Shown piece by piece: positions 36,094 through 45,033 of a stretch of 64,000 bases of DNA. Numbering within the stretch: the stretch's first letter is position 1; each line of letters starts with the position of its first letter. Both the position numbers and the translations under genes were made by a program. The notes beneath the pieces are model-generated. The model was not told where the DNA came from. It was given only the letters and a program-made list of their open reading frames with translations, and made no database searches. Origin of the DNA: Altererythrobacter sp. XM-24bin4 (GTDB lineage Bacteria; Pseudomonadota; Alphaproteobacteria; Sphingomonadales; Sphingomonadaceae); NCBI GenBank assembly GCA_003149575.1, contig QCWG01000001.1, forward strand, positions 2,227,517-2,291,516, read 5' to 3'.

Positions 36094-37197
36094 TTGCACG
36101 ACACGCTGTTCCAGCCGCTCAAAATGGGTGCACTCGAAGCGAAGAACCGGATTTTCATGGCGCCGCTAACGCGTGGACGCGCTGCAGAGCCGATGTTCGT
36201 TCCGAACGAACTGATGGCGCAATATTATGGTCAGCGCGCAGGCGCGGGCATGATCCTGACCGAGGCGACAGGCATCAGTGTAGAGGGACTTGGATGGCCT
36301 TCCGCCCCTGGTATCTGGAGCAACGAGCAGACCGAGGCGTGGAAAGCCTCGACCAAGGCCTTGCATGATCGCGGCGGCCTGATCGTGATGCAATTGTGGC
36401 ACATGGGCCGGATTGTTCACCCATACTTCCTCGGCGGCGAGCCTCCCTTCTCTGCCAGCGCGACCAAGGCGCCCGGTGAGGCACATACGCCCGGAGGCAA
36501 GAGCGAATATGCGACCGCGCGGGAAATGACCCATGAGGACATCAAGCGCACGATTGCTGACTATCGCCGTGCCGCGGAAAACGCCAAGGCTGCAGGCTTT
36601 GATGGCGTGCAATTGCACGGCGCGAACGGATATCTGGTTGACCAGTTCCTGAGGGACAAGACCAATCTGCGGACCGATGAATATGGTGGATCGCCGGAGA
36701 ACCGCACCCGCTTCATGCGCGAAGTGCTGGAGCAATTGATCGACGTGTGGGGTGCGGACCGCGTGGGTATCCGCTTGTCGCCCAATGGCGATAGCCAAGG
36801 CACTGACGACAGCAATCCAGCGGCAACTTTCGGTGCGGCGGCCAAGGTTTGCGAAGATCTGGGCCTTGCTTTTGTCGAGCTGCGGGAACCGGGACCGGAC
36901 GGCACTTTCGGACAAACCGATGTGCCCAAGCAAAGCCCGTTGATCCGCGAAATCTACTCGGGCGCGCTCATCCTCAACAGCGACTACACCGCGGAAGAAG
37001 CAGAGGCAGATGTCAGTTCAGGCAAATGCGATGCGGTGAGCTTTGGTCGGCCCTATATTTCCAATCCCGATCTGGAAGATCGCATTCGCCAGGGCGCGCA
37101 TTGGAACCCTAATAAGGATGTACCCAAAAGCTGGTACTTCCCCATCCCAGAGGGATATGTCGACTATCCCACGCTGGCTGAAGAGCAAGCGGCCTAG
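36094..37197 (+). CDS. Alkene reductase, Old Yellow Enzyme family
   Basis: FMN-dependent NAD(P)H ene-reductase (NemA/XenB-like), cytoplasmic TIM barrel. LFQPLKMGALEAKNRIFMAP and LTRGRA open the barrel; catalytic pair His/Asn is in QLHGANGYLVDQFLRDKTN, followed by RTDEYGGSPENRTRF; the C-terminal phosphate-binding segment is DAVSFGRPYISNPDLEDRI. 367 residues. Start is TTG 36094 because AAGGA lies 8 bases upstream and no ATG fits. These enzymes reduce activated C=C bonds, nitroaromatics or nitrate esters; the natural substrate is unknown. Confidence 0.92.
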   Translation: MHDTLFQPLKMGALEAKNRIFMAPLTRGRAAEPMFVPNELMAQYYGQRAGAGMILTEATGISVEGLGWPSAPGIWSNEQTEAWKASTKALHDRGGLIVMQLWHMGRIVHPYFLGGEPPFSASATKAPGEAHTPGGKSEYATAREMTHEDIKRTIADYRRAAENAKAAGFDGVQLHGANGYLVDQFLRDKTNLRTDEYGGSPENRTRFMREVLEQLIDVWGADRVGIRLSPNGDSQGTDDSNPAATFGAAAKVCEDLGLAFVELREPGPDGTFGQTDVPKQSPLIREIYSGALILNSDYTAEEAEADVSSGKCDAVSFGRPYISNPDLEDRIRQGAHWNPNKDVPKSWYFPIPEGYVDYPTLAEEQAA

Positions 37198-37496
37198 CCT
37201 TCTGGCGGTTGTGGCGGCGCGGGCTGATTGTCCGCACCGTCACCACTAGTCACAGTGACACTCGTCTCGACGCTGGACGAACCATCTTCATTCTCAGTCA
37301 CCGTTACCGTGCGTTCTTCGCGGATCGGCGGAGACTGGGATTGCAATTGATCTAGCGGCAACATGTCGTCGCTGATCGATCCTCCCAGAACCTCGCCTTC
37401 GGCCTCGCGCGCATCATCGGCTCTATCGGGCACATCTCCGCTGCAAGCTGACGTAAAGACCAGCGCTGGCAAAAGTGCAATTGTCAAACCTCGCAT
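37194..37496 (-). CDS. Small hypothetical lipoprotein
   Basis: A 100-residue protein with a lipoprotein signal ([20 protein letters not shown], Cys at 18). The mature part is acidic and of low complexity: a Thr/Val/Glu stretch ([20 protein letters not shown]) and a Pro-rich end ([10 protein letters not shown]). No domain is recognised. The start lies inside the end of lipB (13-base overlap) with CGGAG upstream, so it is translated as a pair with lipB. Its stop overlaps the ene-reductase stop. Confidence 0.75.
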   Translation of the reverse strand: MRGLTIALLPALVFTSACSGDVPDRADDAREAEGEVLGGSISDDMLPLDQLQSQSPPIREERTVTVTENEDGSSSVETSVTVTSGDGADNQPAPPQPPEG

Positions 37497-38164
37497 GATC
37501 GTCTCCGGGCGACACGCGCCAAATGTTCAAAGAATTCAGGGGCAGTTGTCATCAGGGCTTCGTCCCATTGCGCAGGGCTGATGTCCAGTCCCAAGCGTTT
37601 GAGGCTGGTCACGCCAAATCCCTCAATCCCGCACGGCACGATACCGGTGAAGTGCGAGAGATCAGGGTCCAGATTGACGGAGAAGCCGTGCATCGTCACC
37701 CACCGGCGCACACGCACGCCGATCGCACCGATTTTGGCTTCGCGCCCATCAATGTCCCTGGTCCATATACCCACGCGGCCATCCACCGCCCAGCTTTCAA
37801 CACCGAATGTCTTGAGCGTTTCGATCACCCACTGTTCGATGCCATGCACAAAACAGCGTACATCCTTGCCGCGCTCTGTCAGGTTGAGCAGCACATAACC
37901 CACACGTTGTCCCGGACCGTGATAAGTGTAGCGTCCGCCCCGCCCGGCCTCGACCACTTCGAAACGTGGGTCGAGCAACTCGTCGCGCGCGGCGCTGGTC
38001 CCAGCGGTGTAAACCGGCGGATGTTCCAGCAGCCAGATCAGTTCGCGCGCATTTCCAGCCGCAATCGCGGCGTTGCGTTGCTCCATCGCTGCCAGCGCTT
38101 CACGATACGGAACCTGCCGTTCGTCTCGCTGCCATTCAATCGCGTCTGTGGTTTCACTGCTCAT
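37484..38164 (-). CDS. lipB: Lipoyl(octanoyl) transferase
   Basis: Moves octanoyl from acyl carrier protein to the lipoyl domains of 2-oxoacid dehydrogenases and GcvH. The signature [18 protein letters not shown], the lysine in [19 protein letters not shown] and the catalytic cysteine in [15 protein letters not shown] are present. 226 residues from ATG 38164 ([11 protein letters not shown]); ATG 38200 is less likely. It shares its 3' end with the small lipoprotein gene. lipA is not adjacent. Confidence 0.94.
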   Translation of the reverse strand: MSSETTDAIEWQRDERQVPYREALAAMEQRNAAIAAGNARELIWLLEHPPVYTAGTSAARDELLDPRFEVVEAGRGGRYTYHGPGQRVGYVLLNLTERGKDVRCFVHGIEQWVIETLKTFGVESWAVDGRVGIWTRDIDGREAKIGAIGVRVRRWVTMHGFSVNLDPDLSHFTGIVPCGIEGFGVTSLKRLGLDISPAQWDEALMTTAPEFFEHLARVARRRSCEV

Positions 38165-38236
38165 TGCCAATTGCGTGGGGACTATCAACGCGCTTATCAA
38201 GAGAAAAGGCGATCAAGCCGCGCGGGAGAATTGGCA

Positions 38237-39055
38237 ATGAAGTTCGATATGGGGCGGGCCTGGTCAGACGCGATGACGTTGCTGTCCAACAATAGCAGAC
38301 TGATCGTGATATTGGCGGGCGTGTTTCTGTTCTTGCCTTCTCTGGTCTTGGGCGTGTTTGCGCCTAGCACAGAACTTGAGGCCGCAGCAGCGGGCAGCTC
38401 CGAACAGATGCAAGCGGCGATGGCGGCTTATTTGAGCACAAGCTGGCCGATAATCGTAATCTATGCGTTAGCGAGCACCATCGGGACGCTGGCATTGCTC
38501 GCCTTGCTCGGCCGAGATCAAAAACCCACCGTTGGTGAAGCAATCAAGATCGGCGCTATTGCCCTGCTGCCCTATCTGGCCGCATCGCTGATTATCGGTG
38601 CAGGCATTGGCCTTGTAGCTGGTGTCGTTGTTGCGATCGGCGCGGCGGCTGGCCCTGCGGTGGCCGCTTTGCTTGGATTTGTGGTGCTGATCGGCATCCT
38701 GCTGGTTGCCTTCAGGTTGATTCTGGTTGGCCCGGTTATGGCGATTGAAGGGACGCTCAACCCGATTGAAGCTCTGCGCCGCTCGTGGACATTGGTAAAA
38801 GGCAACACCCGCTATGTGGCTGCGTTCATGATCCTGCTGGTCATTGCACTGCTTGTCCTGTCGCTTGTAATCGGGATGGTATTCGGCGTGATCGGCGCGC
38901 TGGTGCCCAGCGGGACCGTTACGATCTGGGTAAACGCCATTTTCGAAGGATTGATCGGGGCAGTTGGTTCAGCAGTATTCCTGGCTGTCTATGCAGCGAT
39001 GCACAGGCAACTGGCCGGTGAAAGCCCACAAAGCCTTAGCCAGACCTTTGACTAG
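38237..39055 (+). CDS. Integral membrane protein of unknown function
   Basis: A 272-residue protein with about six hydrophobic helices and a short conserved cytoplasmic turn, EGTLNPIEALRRSWTLVKGN. That turn resembles the YciC and glycerophosphodiesterase membrane-domain group, where N-P-hydrophobic-A-hydrophobic-x-R-S-hydrophobic patterns recur. The helices are rich in Ala, Gly, Ile and Val (ASLIIGAGIGLVAGVVVAIG). Start ATG 38237 follows GGGAGAA. Divergent from lipB and convergent with the methyltransferase gene; no function is assigned. Confidence 0.75.
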   Translation: MKFDMGRAWSDAMTLLSNNSRLIVILAGVFLFLPSLVLGVFAPSTELEAAAAGSSEQMQAAMAAYLSTSWPIIVIYALASTIGTLALLALLGRDQKPTVGEAIKIGAIALLPYLAASLIIGAGIGLVAGVVVAIGAAAGPAVAALLGFVVLIGILLVAFRLILVGPVMAIEGTLNPIEALRRSWTLVKGNTRYVAAFMILLVIALLVLSLVIGMVFGVIGALVPSGTVTIWVNAIFEGLIGAVGSAVFLAVYAAMHRQLAGESPQSLSQTFD

Positions 39056-39058
39056 GCG

Positions 39059-39687
39059 TTAGCCCTCGCCATCTGCCTTCCAGCCCCAGAACAGCTTGCA
39101 CGGCAAGATGTTCAGCCATTCGAAGCCCTTGTCGATGCGCGCATAGTGCGGGCGCATATAATCAAGGCATGCAGCCGTGAACTGATAAACCAGAAACGCG
39201 CCGCCGGGACGCAGAGCCTTGTGCGTTGCTTCGCCAATTGCCGGAGCAACACCAGCCGGCAGTGTCGAGAACGGCAGTCCTGACAGGATATAGCCAGCAT
39301 TCTCAAATCCATGCTCGGCGATGATCTGTTCCACATCAGCAGCAGAGCCGTGGACCGCAATGAAACGTTTATCGCGGATCGTCTTGCGCAGATAGTCAAT
39401 GTAGAGCGGGTTGGTGTCGATAACGATCAATGTCGCATCGCCGCGCAACCGCTCCAGCATAGAACGGCAAAACGTGCCGATCCCGAGACCATATTCGACA
39501 AACAGATTGCAATTGCCCAATCGACCGGTGCCAGCATCTTGCGCACGGTGAAACGTAAGGAGGGAATGATCGAACCGACCATCTGTGGATACTCCACAAA
39601 CCCGCGAAAAAACACCGCGCACTGCGCGGCATATTGGGAGAAGCGCTCGGTTAAGCGCCGTTTGATTTCAATGGCTTTGGTAGTCAT
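39059..39687 (-). pseudogene. SAM-dependent methyltransferase (PmtA/phospholipid N-methyltransferase-like), frameshifted
   Basis: Two minus-strand frames make one protein. The first (from ATG 39687) reads MTTKAIEIKRRLTERF and FVEYPQMVGSIIPSLRFTVR up to VDWA; the second continues NCNLFVEYGLGIGTFCRSML, DATLIVIDTNPLYIDYLRK, YILSGLPFSTLPAG and ALRPGGAFLVYQF to 39059. EYGLGIG is motif I for SAM binding. The join is at about 39500-39525 and needs a -1 shift. No slippery heptamer is visible, so this is a disabling mutation or a sequencing error. Intact length would be about 208 residues; phospholipid or rRNA-type methyl transfer is the family-level guess. Confidence 0.7.
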
Positions 39688-39800
39688 GAGGTGGGAATCG
39701 CGCTCCGCGTCAACTCGCTGGGGGGATGGCTAGCAGGTCGAATCGCAGATGCGCGATTGCATTGCAAGCACAGCTCGCCTCGCCTAGCGGTCAGTTTGTC

Positions 39801-41168
39801 ATGGCTGATCGCGATCCACTCCTTGAGAACACTGCCCCGCCCGCTGCTAGCGGCAACGGCATTTCGCGTGGCCGAATGGCGTTGCTGTTTTCCGTTATGC
39901 TGGTCACTGCGGCGGGCAATACAGCCATGCAATCCGTGATGCCATCGATCGGCACAGAGCTTGGTGTGGCCGATGTATGGATCAGTCTCGCCTACACATG
40001 GTCAGCACTGCTGTGGGTCACCTGCGCACCATTCTGGGCGCGGCGATCTGACAAGCGCGGACGCAAGTCGATGATGGCGCTGGGCATGACCGGCTTTATC
40101 ACCAGCATGGGCTTTTGTGGTCTGGTCCTGTGGTTTGGCCTCGCCGGTTTGCTGCCCGCCGTTTGGACGTTGCTGTTGTTTGCAGCTGCGCGCAGCCTTT
40201 ACGGCGGTTTTGGATCGGCCGCGCCGCCTGCGGTGCAAGCCTATGTTGCATCGCGCACAGCACGATCAGAGCGGACCAATGCGCTTTCTCTTATCGCGTC
40301 GAGCTTCGGGCTAGGTACGGTGTTGGGCCCGGCGCTCGCACCATTGCTTATTCTCCCGGGACTTGATTTGGTTGGACCTTTCCTCGCCTTTGCAGCAATC
40401 GGCGTTGTCGCGCTTGTCGCTTTGCGCTGGCGGCTGCCAGATGACGAACCTCGGTATGCGGCGCGCGGCAAGACTTTCAGCGAGCCATTCAGCGCCAGTT
40501 CCCAATCAAACCATGACGCCGAAGACGATGAAGACGTTGGCGTGGATGGGCCAAGCGAAAGCGAACCGAAGCGACTGACATGGTGGGAGCCGCGGGTGCG
40601 CCCTTGGGTGATTGCCGCTTTGCTTGGCGGCCATGCGCAAGCAATGATCCTCGGGATTGTCGGTTTTCTGGTGCTTGATCGGCTGGGGCTACGGGCTGAC
40701 CCGCTCGCGGGCGCCGGTCCGGTGGGTCTAGTCCTGATGGCCGGCGCGCTGGCTTCGTTGGTGGCGCAATGGGGGGTAATTCCGCGCTTCAATCTAGGCC
40801 CGAGAGCCGCGACATTGAGCGGGATCGTCCTGGCGGGTTTTGGCGTATTCGTCTTCGCATTGGGAGACGCGATCCACACCATTGCGCTTGGTTATGCCAT
40901 TGCCAGCCTCGGTTTCGGGCTGTTCCGGCCCGGCACGACCTCAGGCACATCGCTCGCCGTGACCCGTGCTGAACAAGGCGAGGCCTCAGGTATCGTGGCA
41001 TCCGTTGCGGGTGCTGCGTTCGTGTTTGCACCGGCGCTGGGCGTGCTGCTCTACAATCTGTCAGAGCCACTTGCCTTCGGGCTGGTGATCGGTTTTTGCT
41101 CGGTCGTGTTCGCTGTGGGCTGGAAGCAGCTCTCCCTAGACGAGGTGCTGACGCGGGACAGGCGCTAA
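39801..41168 (+). CDS. MFS transporter
   Basis: Major facilitator superfamily carrier of 455 residues with twelve predicted helices. The loop 2-3 motif (WARRSDKRGRKSMMALGM) is the classical MFS signature GxxxDRxGRR in variant form, and a helix-5 motif (LGTVLGPALAPLLILPG) follows. A long acidic central loop joins helices 6 and 7 (DAEDDEDVGVDGPSESEPKR). ATG 39801 (MADRDPLLEN) is preferred over 39726. It resembles drug or multi-substrate exporters; substrate unknown. Convergent with the ArsC-like gene. Confidence 0.87.
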   Translation: MADRDPLLENTAPPAASGNGISRGRMALLFSVMLVTAAGNTAMQSVMPSIGTELGVADVWISLAYTWSALLWVTCAPFWARRSDKRGRKSMMALGMTGFITSMGFCGLVLWFGLAGLLPAVWTLLLFAAARSLYGGFGSAAPPAVQAYVASRTARSERTNALSLIASSFGLGTVLGPALAPLLILPGLDLVGPFLAFAAIGVVALVALRWRLPDDEPRYAARGKTFSEPFSASSQSNHDAEDDEDVGVDGPSESEPKRLTWWEPRVRPWVIAALLGGHAQAMILGIVGFLVLDRLGLRADPLAGAGPVGLVLMAGALASLVAQWGVIPRFNLGPRAATLSGIVLAGFGVFVFALGDAIHTIALGYAIASLGFGLFRPGTTSGTSLAVTRAEQGEASGIVASVAGAAFVFAPALGVLLYNLSEPLAFGLVIGFCSVVFAVGWKQLSLDEVLTRDRR

Positions 41169-41194
41169 GCCGCTGCTTCGCAGCCGGTCGGCAG

Positions 41195-41536
41195 CTACAA
41201 AATTTCGTGAACCACATCCTGCGGACGGCACAGGCGCACGCCCTTGTCCGTTTCAACCAACGGGCGTTCGATCAGGATCGGCTCGGCTGCCATCGCGTTG
41301 AGGACCGTGTCCGCGTCTGCGTCTGGCAACCCGCGCTTCGCCGCGTCTGTGCCGCGAATACGCAAGCCCTTTTGCGGGGTGATGCCGGCATCGCGATATA
41401 GCTGCGCCAGCTTATCCCGCAATGGCGCGTCCTTAAGATATTCCACAACGGTCACGTCTGCACCGCTTTCTTCAAGAATAGCCAGCGTCTTGCGCGATGT
41501 GCCGCATTTCGGATTGTGCCAGATGGTCGCTTTCAC
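41195..41536 (-). CDS. arsC: Arsenate reductase (glutaredoxin type), ArsC-like
   Basis: A 113-residue thioredoxin-fold protein, KATIWHNPKCGTSRKTLAIL, with the active cysteine in the CGTSR loop. Conserved EYLKDAPLRDKL and GLRIRGTDAAKRGL follow in the family order, and EPILIERPLVETDKGVRL closes the fold. Start is GTG 41536 with AAGGAG 10 bases upstream. Known ArsC members reduce arsenate with glutathione; some relatives (Spx/YfgD) do not. No arsenite pump or ArsR regulator is near, so an arsenic role is not proven. Confidence 0.85.
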   Translation of the reverse strand: MKATIWHNPKCGTSRKTLAILEESGADVTVVEYLKDAPLRDKLAQLYRDAGITPQKGLRIRGTDAAKRGLPDADADTVLNAMAAEPILIERPLVETDKGVRLCRPQDVVHEIL

Positions 41537-41627
41537 GCCGTGAACTCCTTTACCGCCAAGGCTGTATGACGTGCGATGCGCCCTAACCAAACGTCTTTTT
41601 CGCGACAAGTAGATTTGCTTCTTGCTT

Positions 41628-41644
41628 TTGAGAATAATTCTCAA
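41628..41644. promoter_or_regulatory. Fur-type iron-box palindrome
   Basis: TTGAGAATAATTCTCAA is a perfect 17-base palindrome, 48 bases before the siderophore receptor start. It fits the AT-rich GA.AAT/ATT.TC core of Fur- and Irr-type iron-responsive boxes in alphaproteobacteria. The neighbouring gene has an iron-uptake function, so iron repression is the likely meaning. Confidence 0.7.
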
Positions 41645-41692
41645 TAGCGACTACGGCACGGATCACGACTCGACAAAAGATTGGACCCTTGA

Positions 41693-43834
41693 ATGAAGCT
41701 TCTCGGCAAAGCCCTCCTGCTTGCTGGCACAGCCACTTTCGCTCCTGCTACCGCTGCTTTGGCAGAGACAGCAGAAAGCGCGGAGAGCCAGGCGTTGGCG
41801 CCTGACCCTGACGAGGGCACAATCATTGTTACCGGCACGGTGCTGCAATCCAACCAGATCAATTCCGTCAAGACACCCACCCCGATCATCGATGTCCCGC
41901 AAAGCCTCAGCATCACGACCGAGGAAGCGATTCTTGATCGCGGTTTTACCAGCATCGGCCAGATCATTGATTACACACCCGGCGTCAACACATCGCAGGG
42001 CGAAGGGCACCGTGATTCGATCGTCTTCCGCGGCGTGCGCTCAACCGCAGATTTCTTCATCGATGGCATGCGCGATGACGTGCAATATTACCGCAGTCTC
42101 TACAATCTGGACCAGATCGAGATATTGCGCGGGCCCAACGCGCTGCTGTTTGGACGGGGCGGCGCTGGCGGTGTTCTCAACCGCGTCACCAAGAAGGGCG
42201 TCATTGGCGACACATTCGGCGGCGGCCAGATCGCCATTGATACCTTTGGTGCATACAGCGTGCAGGCCGATATCAATCTCTCAAATGGCGATGCATCGGC
42301 GTTCCGCATCAATGCGATGTACGAAAACCTCAACAATCACCGCGATTTCTACGATGGCGAGCGCATAGGCATCAATCCGACCGTGCGTTTTGCATTGAGC
42401 GAAGATACAACGCTGGATCTGTCCTACGAATATGCCGATCACGATCGCTTCATTGATCGCGGCATTCCAACCGGCACGGATGGCCGCCCGATCGAGGAAT
42501 TCAAAAACATCACCTTTGGCGATCCGGAATTGAACTTCAACGATCTGGAAGCGCATCTGCTGCGCGCCAACCTTCAGCACACATTCTCGGACAGCTGGAA
42601 AGGCGTGTTCAGCGCATTCTACGGCAATTACGACAAGGTCTATTCGAACTTCTATGCTTCGGGCTATGACCAAGCCAACTCGCCAGATGTCGTGACCACC
42701 GATGGCTACATCGACGCGACCCAGCGTGAAAACCTGATCCTGTCTGCGAATATGGTCGGCGAGTTCAACACGGGCGCGGTCGCGCATACGCTGCTGTTTG
42801 GCGCAGAATACATCAACACGTCGTCTGATCAGGACCGATTCAATCCGGTTTGGGATCAGACCAATAATGACAACGAGATCTTCGCAATTACCCGCCTGCT
42901 GAACTTGCGCGGGGGCGTAGGTTTGAACGCATCAGGCGACATTACCTCAGTCACATTCGGCGATCTGAATGACTTCACGCAGGTGGAGATCGATGTCGTC
43001 TCGCTCTACATTCAGGATGAGATCAAGCTGACCGATTGGCTTAATGTCGTGGTGGGCGGGCGTTTCGACAGCTTCGATATCGAAGTACTCGACGTCCCCA
43101 GCGACGAACTACGCACGCGCAAGGATGAGGAATTCTCTCCACGTGGAGGCGTGATCTTCAAGCCGCGGGAAAACATCTCGATCTACGCAAGCTATTCGGA
43201 GAGTTTCCTGCCGCGTTCGGGTGAGCAATTCGCCAATATCAACGGCAGCAACAACGCACTGGACCCGGACAAGTTCACCAATCTCGAAGCCGGCATAAAG
43301 TGGGATTTTGCAGACCACCTCAGCTTCACCGCGGCGATATTCGAGATCGAGCAAAGCTCCCCTCAACCCAATGACAATGACCCGTCGACGCTGGATGTGA
43401 TCGATTCCAAGATCGACGGCTTTGAACTGCAACTGCAAGGTGAAGTGATGCCAGCCTGGACCGTTTCAGCGGGCTACAGCTTCCTGGACGGAGAACAGCA
43501 GAGCCGCACGGGCCCGACAGGTCTGCGCCCACGCGAACTGCCAGAGAATATGTTCTCGATCTGGAACCAGTTTGAAGTCACCGATCGACTGGGACTTGGC
43601 ATCGGCATGACGCACCAGGATGAAAGCTTCATCGACAATGGCAACACCGCTGTGCTGCCATCCTTCACGCGATTTGATGCATCAGCCTATTACGACGTGT
43701 CGGAGAATCTTCGGGTGCAGGTCAATATCGAGAACCTGACCGACGAGCTTTACTTCCCCAACAGCCACGCCAGGCACGAAGCTTCGGTCGGCGCGCCGCT
43801 CAATGCGCGCTTTGCCATCACAGGCCGGTTCTAA
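41693..43834 (+). CDS. TonB-dependent siderophore receptor
   Basis: Outer-membrane gated barrel that imports a ferric siderophore with energy from TonB-ExbBD. Signal peptide KALLLAGTATFAPATAALAE; TonB box region GTIIVTG; plug domain (DVPQSLSITTEEAILDRGFT, GVRSTADFFIDGMRDDVQYY, ILRGPNALLFGRGGAGGVLN), then a barrel that ends in the usual aromatic residue (NARFAITGRF). 713 residues, FhuA/FecA-like length. The DVPQS and GRGGAGG plug segments are typical of siderophore receptors. A Fur-type box lies upstream. It is divergent from arsC and convergent with a [2Fe-2S] subunit gene. Confidence 0.93.
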   Translation: MKLLGKALLLAGTATFAPATAALAETAESAESQALAPDPDEGTIIVTGTVLQSNQINSVKTPTPIIDVPQSLSITTEEAILDRGFTSIGQIIDYTPGVNTSQGEGHRDSIVFRGVRSTADFFIDGMRDDVQYYRSLYNLDQIEILRGPNALLFGRGGAGGVLNRVTKKGVIGDTFGGGQIAIDTFGAYSVQADINLSNGDASAFRINAMYENLNNHRDFYDGERIGINPTVRFALSEDTTLDLSYEYADHDRFIDRGIPTGTDGRPIEEFKNITFGDPELNFNDLEAHLLRANLQHTFSDSWKGVFSAFYGNYDKVYSNFYASGYDQANSPDVVTTDGYIDATQRENLILSANMVGEFNTGAVAHTLLFGAEYINTSSDQDRFNPVWDQTNNDNEIFAITRLLNLRGGVGLNASGDITSVTFGDLNDFTQVEIDVVSLYIQDEIKLTDWLNVVVGGRFDSFDIEVLDVPSDELRTRKDEEFSPRGGVIFKPRENISIYASYSESFLPRSGEQFANINGSNNALDPDKFTNLEAGIKWDFADHLSFTAAIFEIEQSSPQPNDNDPSTLDVIDSKIDGFELQLQGEVMPAWTVSAGYSFLDGEQQSRTGPTGLRPRELPENMFSIWNQFEVTDRLGLGIGMTHQDESFIDNGNTAVLPSFTRFDASAYYDVSENLRVQVNIENLTDELYFPNSHARHEASVGAPLNARFAITGRF

Positions 43835-43840
43835 AGGCAG

Positions 43841-44401
43841 CTAGCCTTCGGGCTCTTCGGAGCTCGAAGGTGGCCGGATCGCAGGCACTTCGCGCGCTGC
43901 ATCTTCGCTGCTTATGCCCGGAGCAGGTGCAGCGCTGATCGTTTCCAATCGCCGCGCTACGCGCCCCGCCCGCTGGATCGCGCGCACCAGCCGGGGATAG
44001 ACGCCGCAGCGGCACAAGTTCGGGATCGCCGCCTTGATTTCCGCTTCGCTGGGATCGGCATTCCGCTCAAGCAACGCCGCCGCGGCCATCACGATGCCCG
44101 GCGTACAGAAACCGCATTGGATTGCTTGTTCGGCGACCATGGCTTGCTGCACCGGATGGGACCGATCACGCGACAAGCCTTCGATAGTGGTGATGAATCG
44201 CCCTTCCGCCTCTGCGATCGTCACCAGACATGACCGTAAGGCTGCGCCATCAACGATAACCATGCACGATCCGCAATCGCCATTGCCGCAGCCATACTTG
44301 GTGCCGGTCAGGTTTGCCGCATCGCGCAGCGCCCACAGCAAGGGGGTGTCCGGATCCATATCGAACTCGAGCGGACGTTCATTTACGGTCATGCGCGGCA
44401 T
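43841..44401 (-). CDS. [2Fe-2S]-binding protein, small subunit of a molybdopterin aldehyde/isoquinoline oxidoreductase
   Basis: A 186-residue iron-sulfur subunit: plant-type [2Fe-2S] cysteines in YGCGNGDCGSCMV, and the second cluster in QCGFCTPGIVMAA and LCRCGVYPRLVRAIQ. This matches the alpha subunit of isoquinoline 1-oxidoreductase and related xanthine-dehydrogenase-family enzymes. ATG 44401 (MPRMTVNERPLEFDMDPDTP) is chosen. The partner large molybdopterin subunit (IorB type) is not next to it on either side; a proline- and serine-rich tail ends the protein. The complex must be encoded in part elsewhere or be lost. Confidence 0.85.
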   Translation of the reverse strand: MPRMTVNERPLEFDMDPDTPLLWALRDAANLTGTKYGCGNGDCGSCMVIVDGAALRSCLVTIAEAEGRFITTIEGLSRDRSHPVQQAMVAEQAIQCGFCTPGIVMAAAALLERNADPSEAEIKAAIPNLCRCGVYPRLVRAIQRAGRVARRLETISAAPAPGISSEDAAREVPAIRPPSSSEEPEG

Positions 44402-44505
44402 GCGACAACTTATCGCATGCACTATGTTGGCTAACAAGACGCTCTGTGTGGATGCAAACACAAATTGCGCTTGTTATGTGTTGATCCTGCGTTAGTCGGT
44501 TGGCC

Positions 44506-44668
44506 ATGAGCGAGAATGCCAAACTGACGCGCGGTTCGATACGTGGCCATCTCGTTTCTCAAACTTTGCCAGCCATTGTCGGTGTTGCTGCAGTCATGTC
44601 GATCGGCTTGGTCGATGCCTATTTCATCGGGCAGCTGGGCGCGGACGCTTTGGGGGCAATTGCGGCTT
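44506..44668 (+). pseudogene. 5' fragment of a MATE-family efflux transporter
   Basis: The first 53 codons read MSENAKLTRGSIRGHLVSQT and VMSIGLVDAYFIGQLGADAL, the classic first helix of MATE proteins. At about 44665 the MATE similarity stops and the frame continues with unrelated sequence to a stop at 44778. Over 85 percent of a normal MATE gene is missing. It is the first of three adjacent fragments. Confidence 0.7.
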
Positions 44669-44795
44669 CTTCGACTTCCCACGGCTGGAAAAGCTTAGCC
44701 ATGCTGCCGAAGATACACTGGCCGACGTACGCAACGATAGGCGCGAGGCAGATAGCCAGCCGTTCTGGCAATCGTTGACCGAATATCTGACATGA
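44661..44795 (+). pseudogene. CheA-like HPt-domain fragment
   Basis: In a frame shifted from the MATE piece, the sequence reads CGFFDFPRLEKLSHAAEDTL and ADVRNDRREADSQPFWQSL before a stop at 44793-44795. The pattern GF.....LE.L.HAAED.L..VR resembles the HPt (P1) domain of CheA-type kinases, just after the phospho-histidine. No start and no rest of the gene are present. Confidence 0.4.
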
Positions 44796-45016
44796 TCACC
44801 GCAATCGAAGGCGGCCAGGATCTCGCGCGCAGCATCGAGCTTGCGGCACAAGCGACGGACGCAGTGTCCAGCCATATCGACGACGTGCGAGAGCTCTCCC
44901 TGTCGACAGGCGCGGCGGCTAGCCAGGTCCTTTCGTCTTCGACTGATCTGGAAAAGCAAGCCTCGACACTGCGCACGCAAATGCAGGCATTCTTGAGCAA
45001 GATCAGGGCGGCGTAG
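44792..45016 (+). pseudogene. C-terminal fragment of a methyl-accepting chemotaxis protein
   Basis: A 74-codon stretch ends with QVLSSSTDLEKQASTLRTQM and AFLSKIRAA. The pattern VSSHIDDV, TGAAASQVL, LEKQASTLR is the last helix of alphaproteobacterial chemoreceptors. The signalling hairpin tip and all upstream domains are missing. With the CheA-like piece it suggests a lost chemotaxis cluster. The ATG at 44792 is probably incidental. Confidence 0.6.
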
Positions 45017-45033
45017 ATACGGCATCGGCCGGT

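Noticed and set aside
39500..39525. Programmed -1 frameshift in the methyltransferase gene
   Set aside because: No X-XXY-YYZ slippery heptamer and no downstream stem were found; mutation or base error is simpler.
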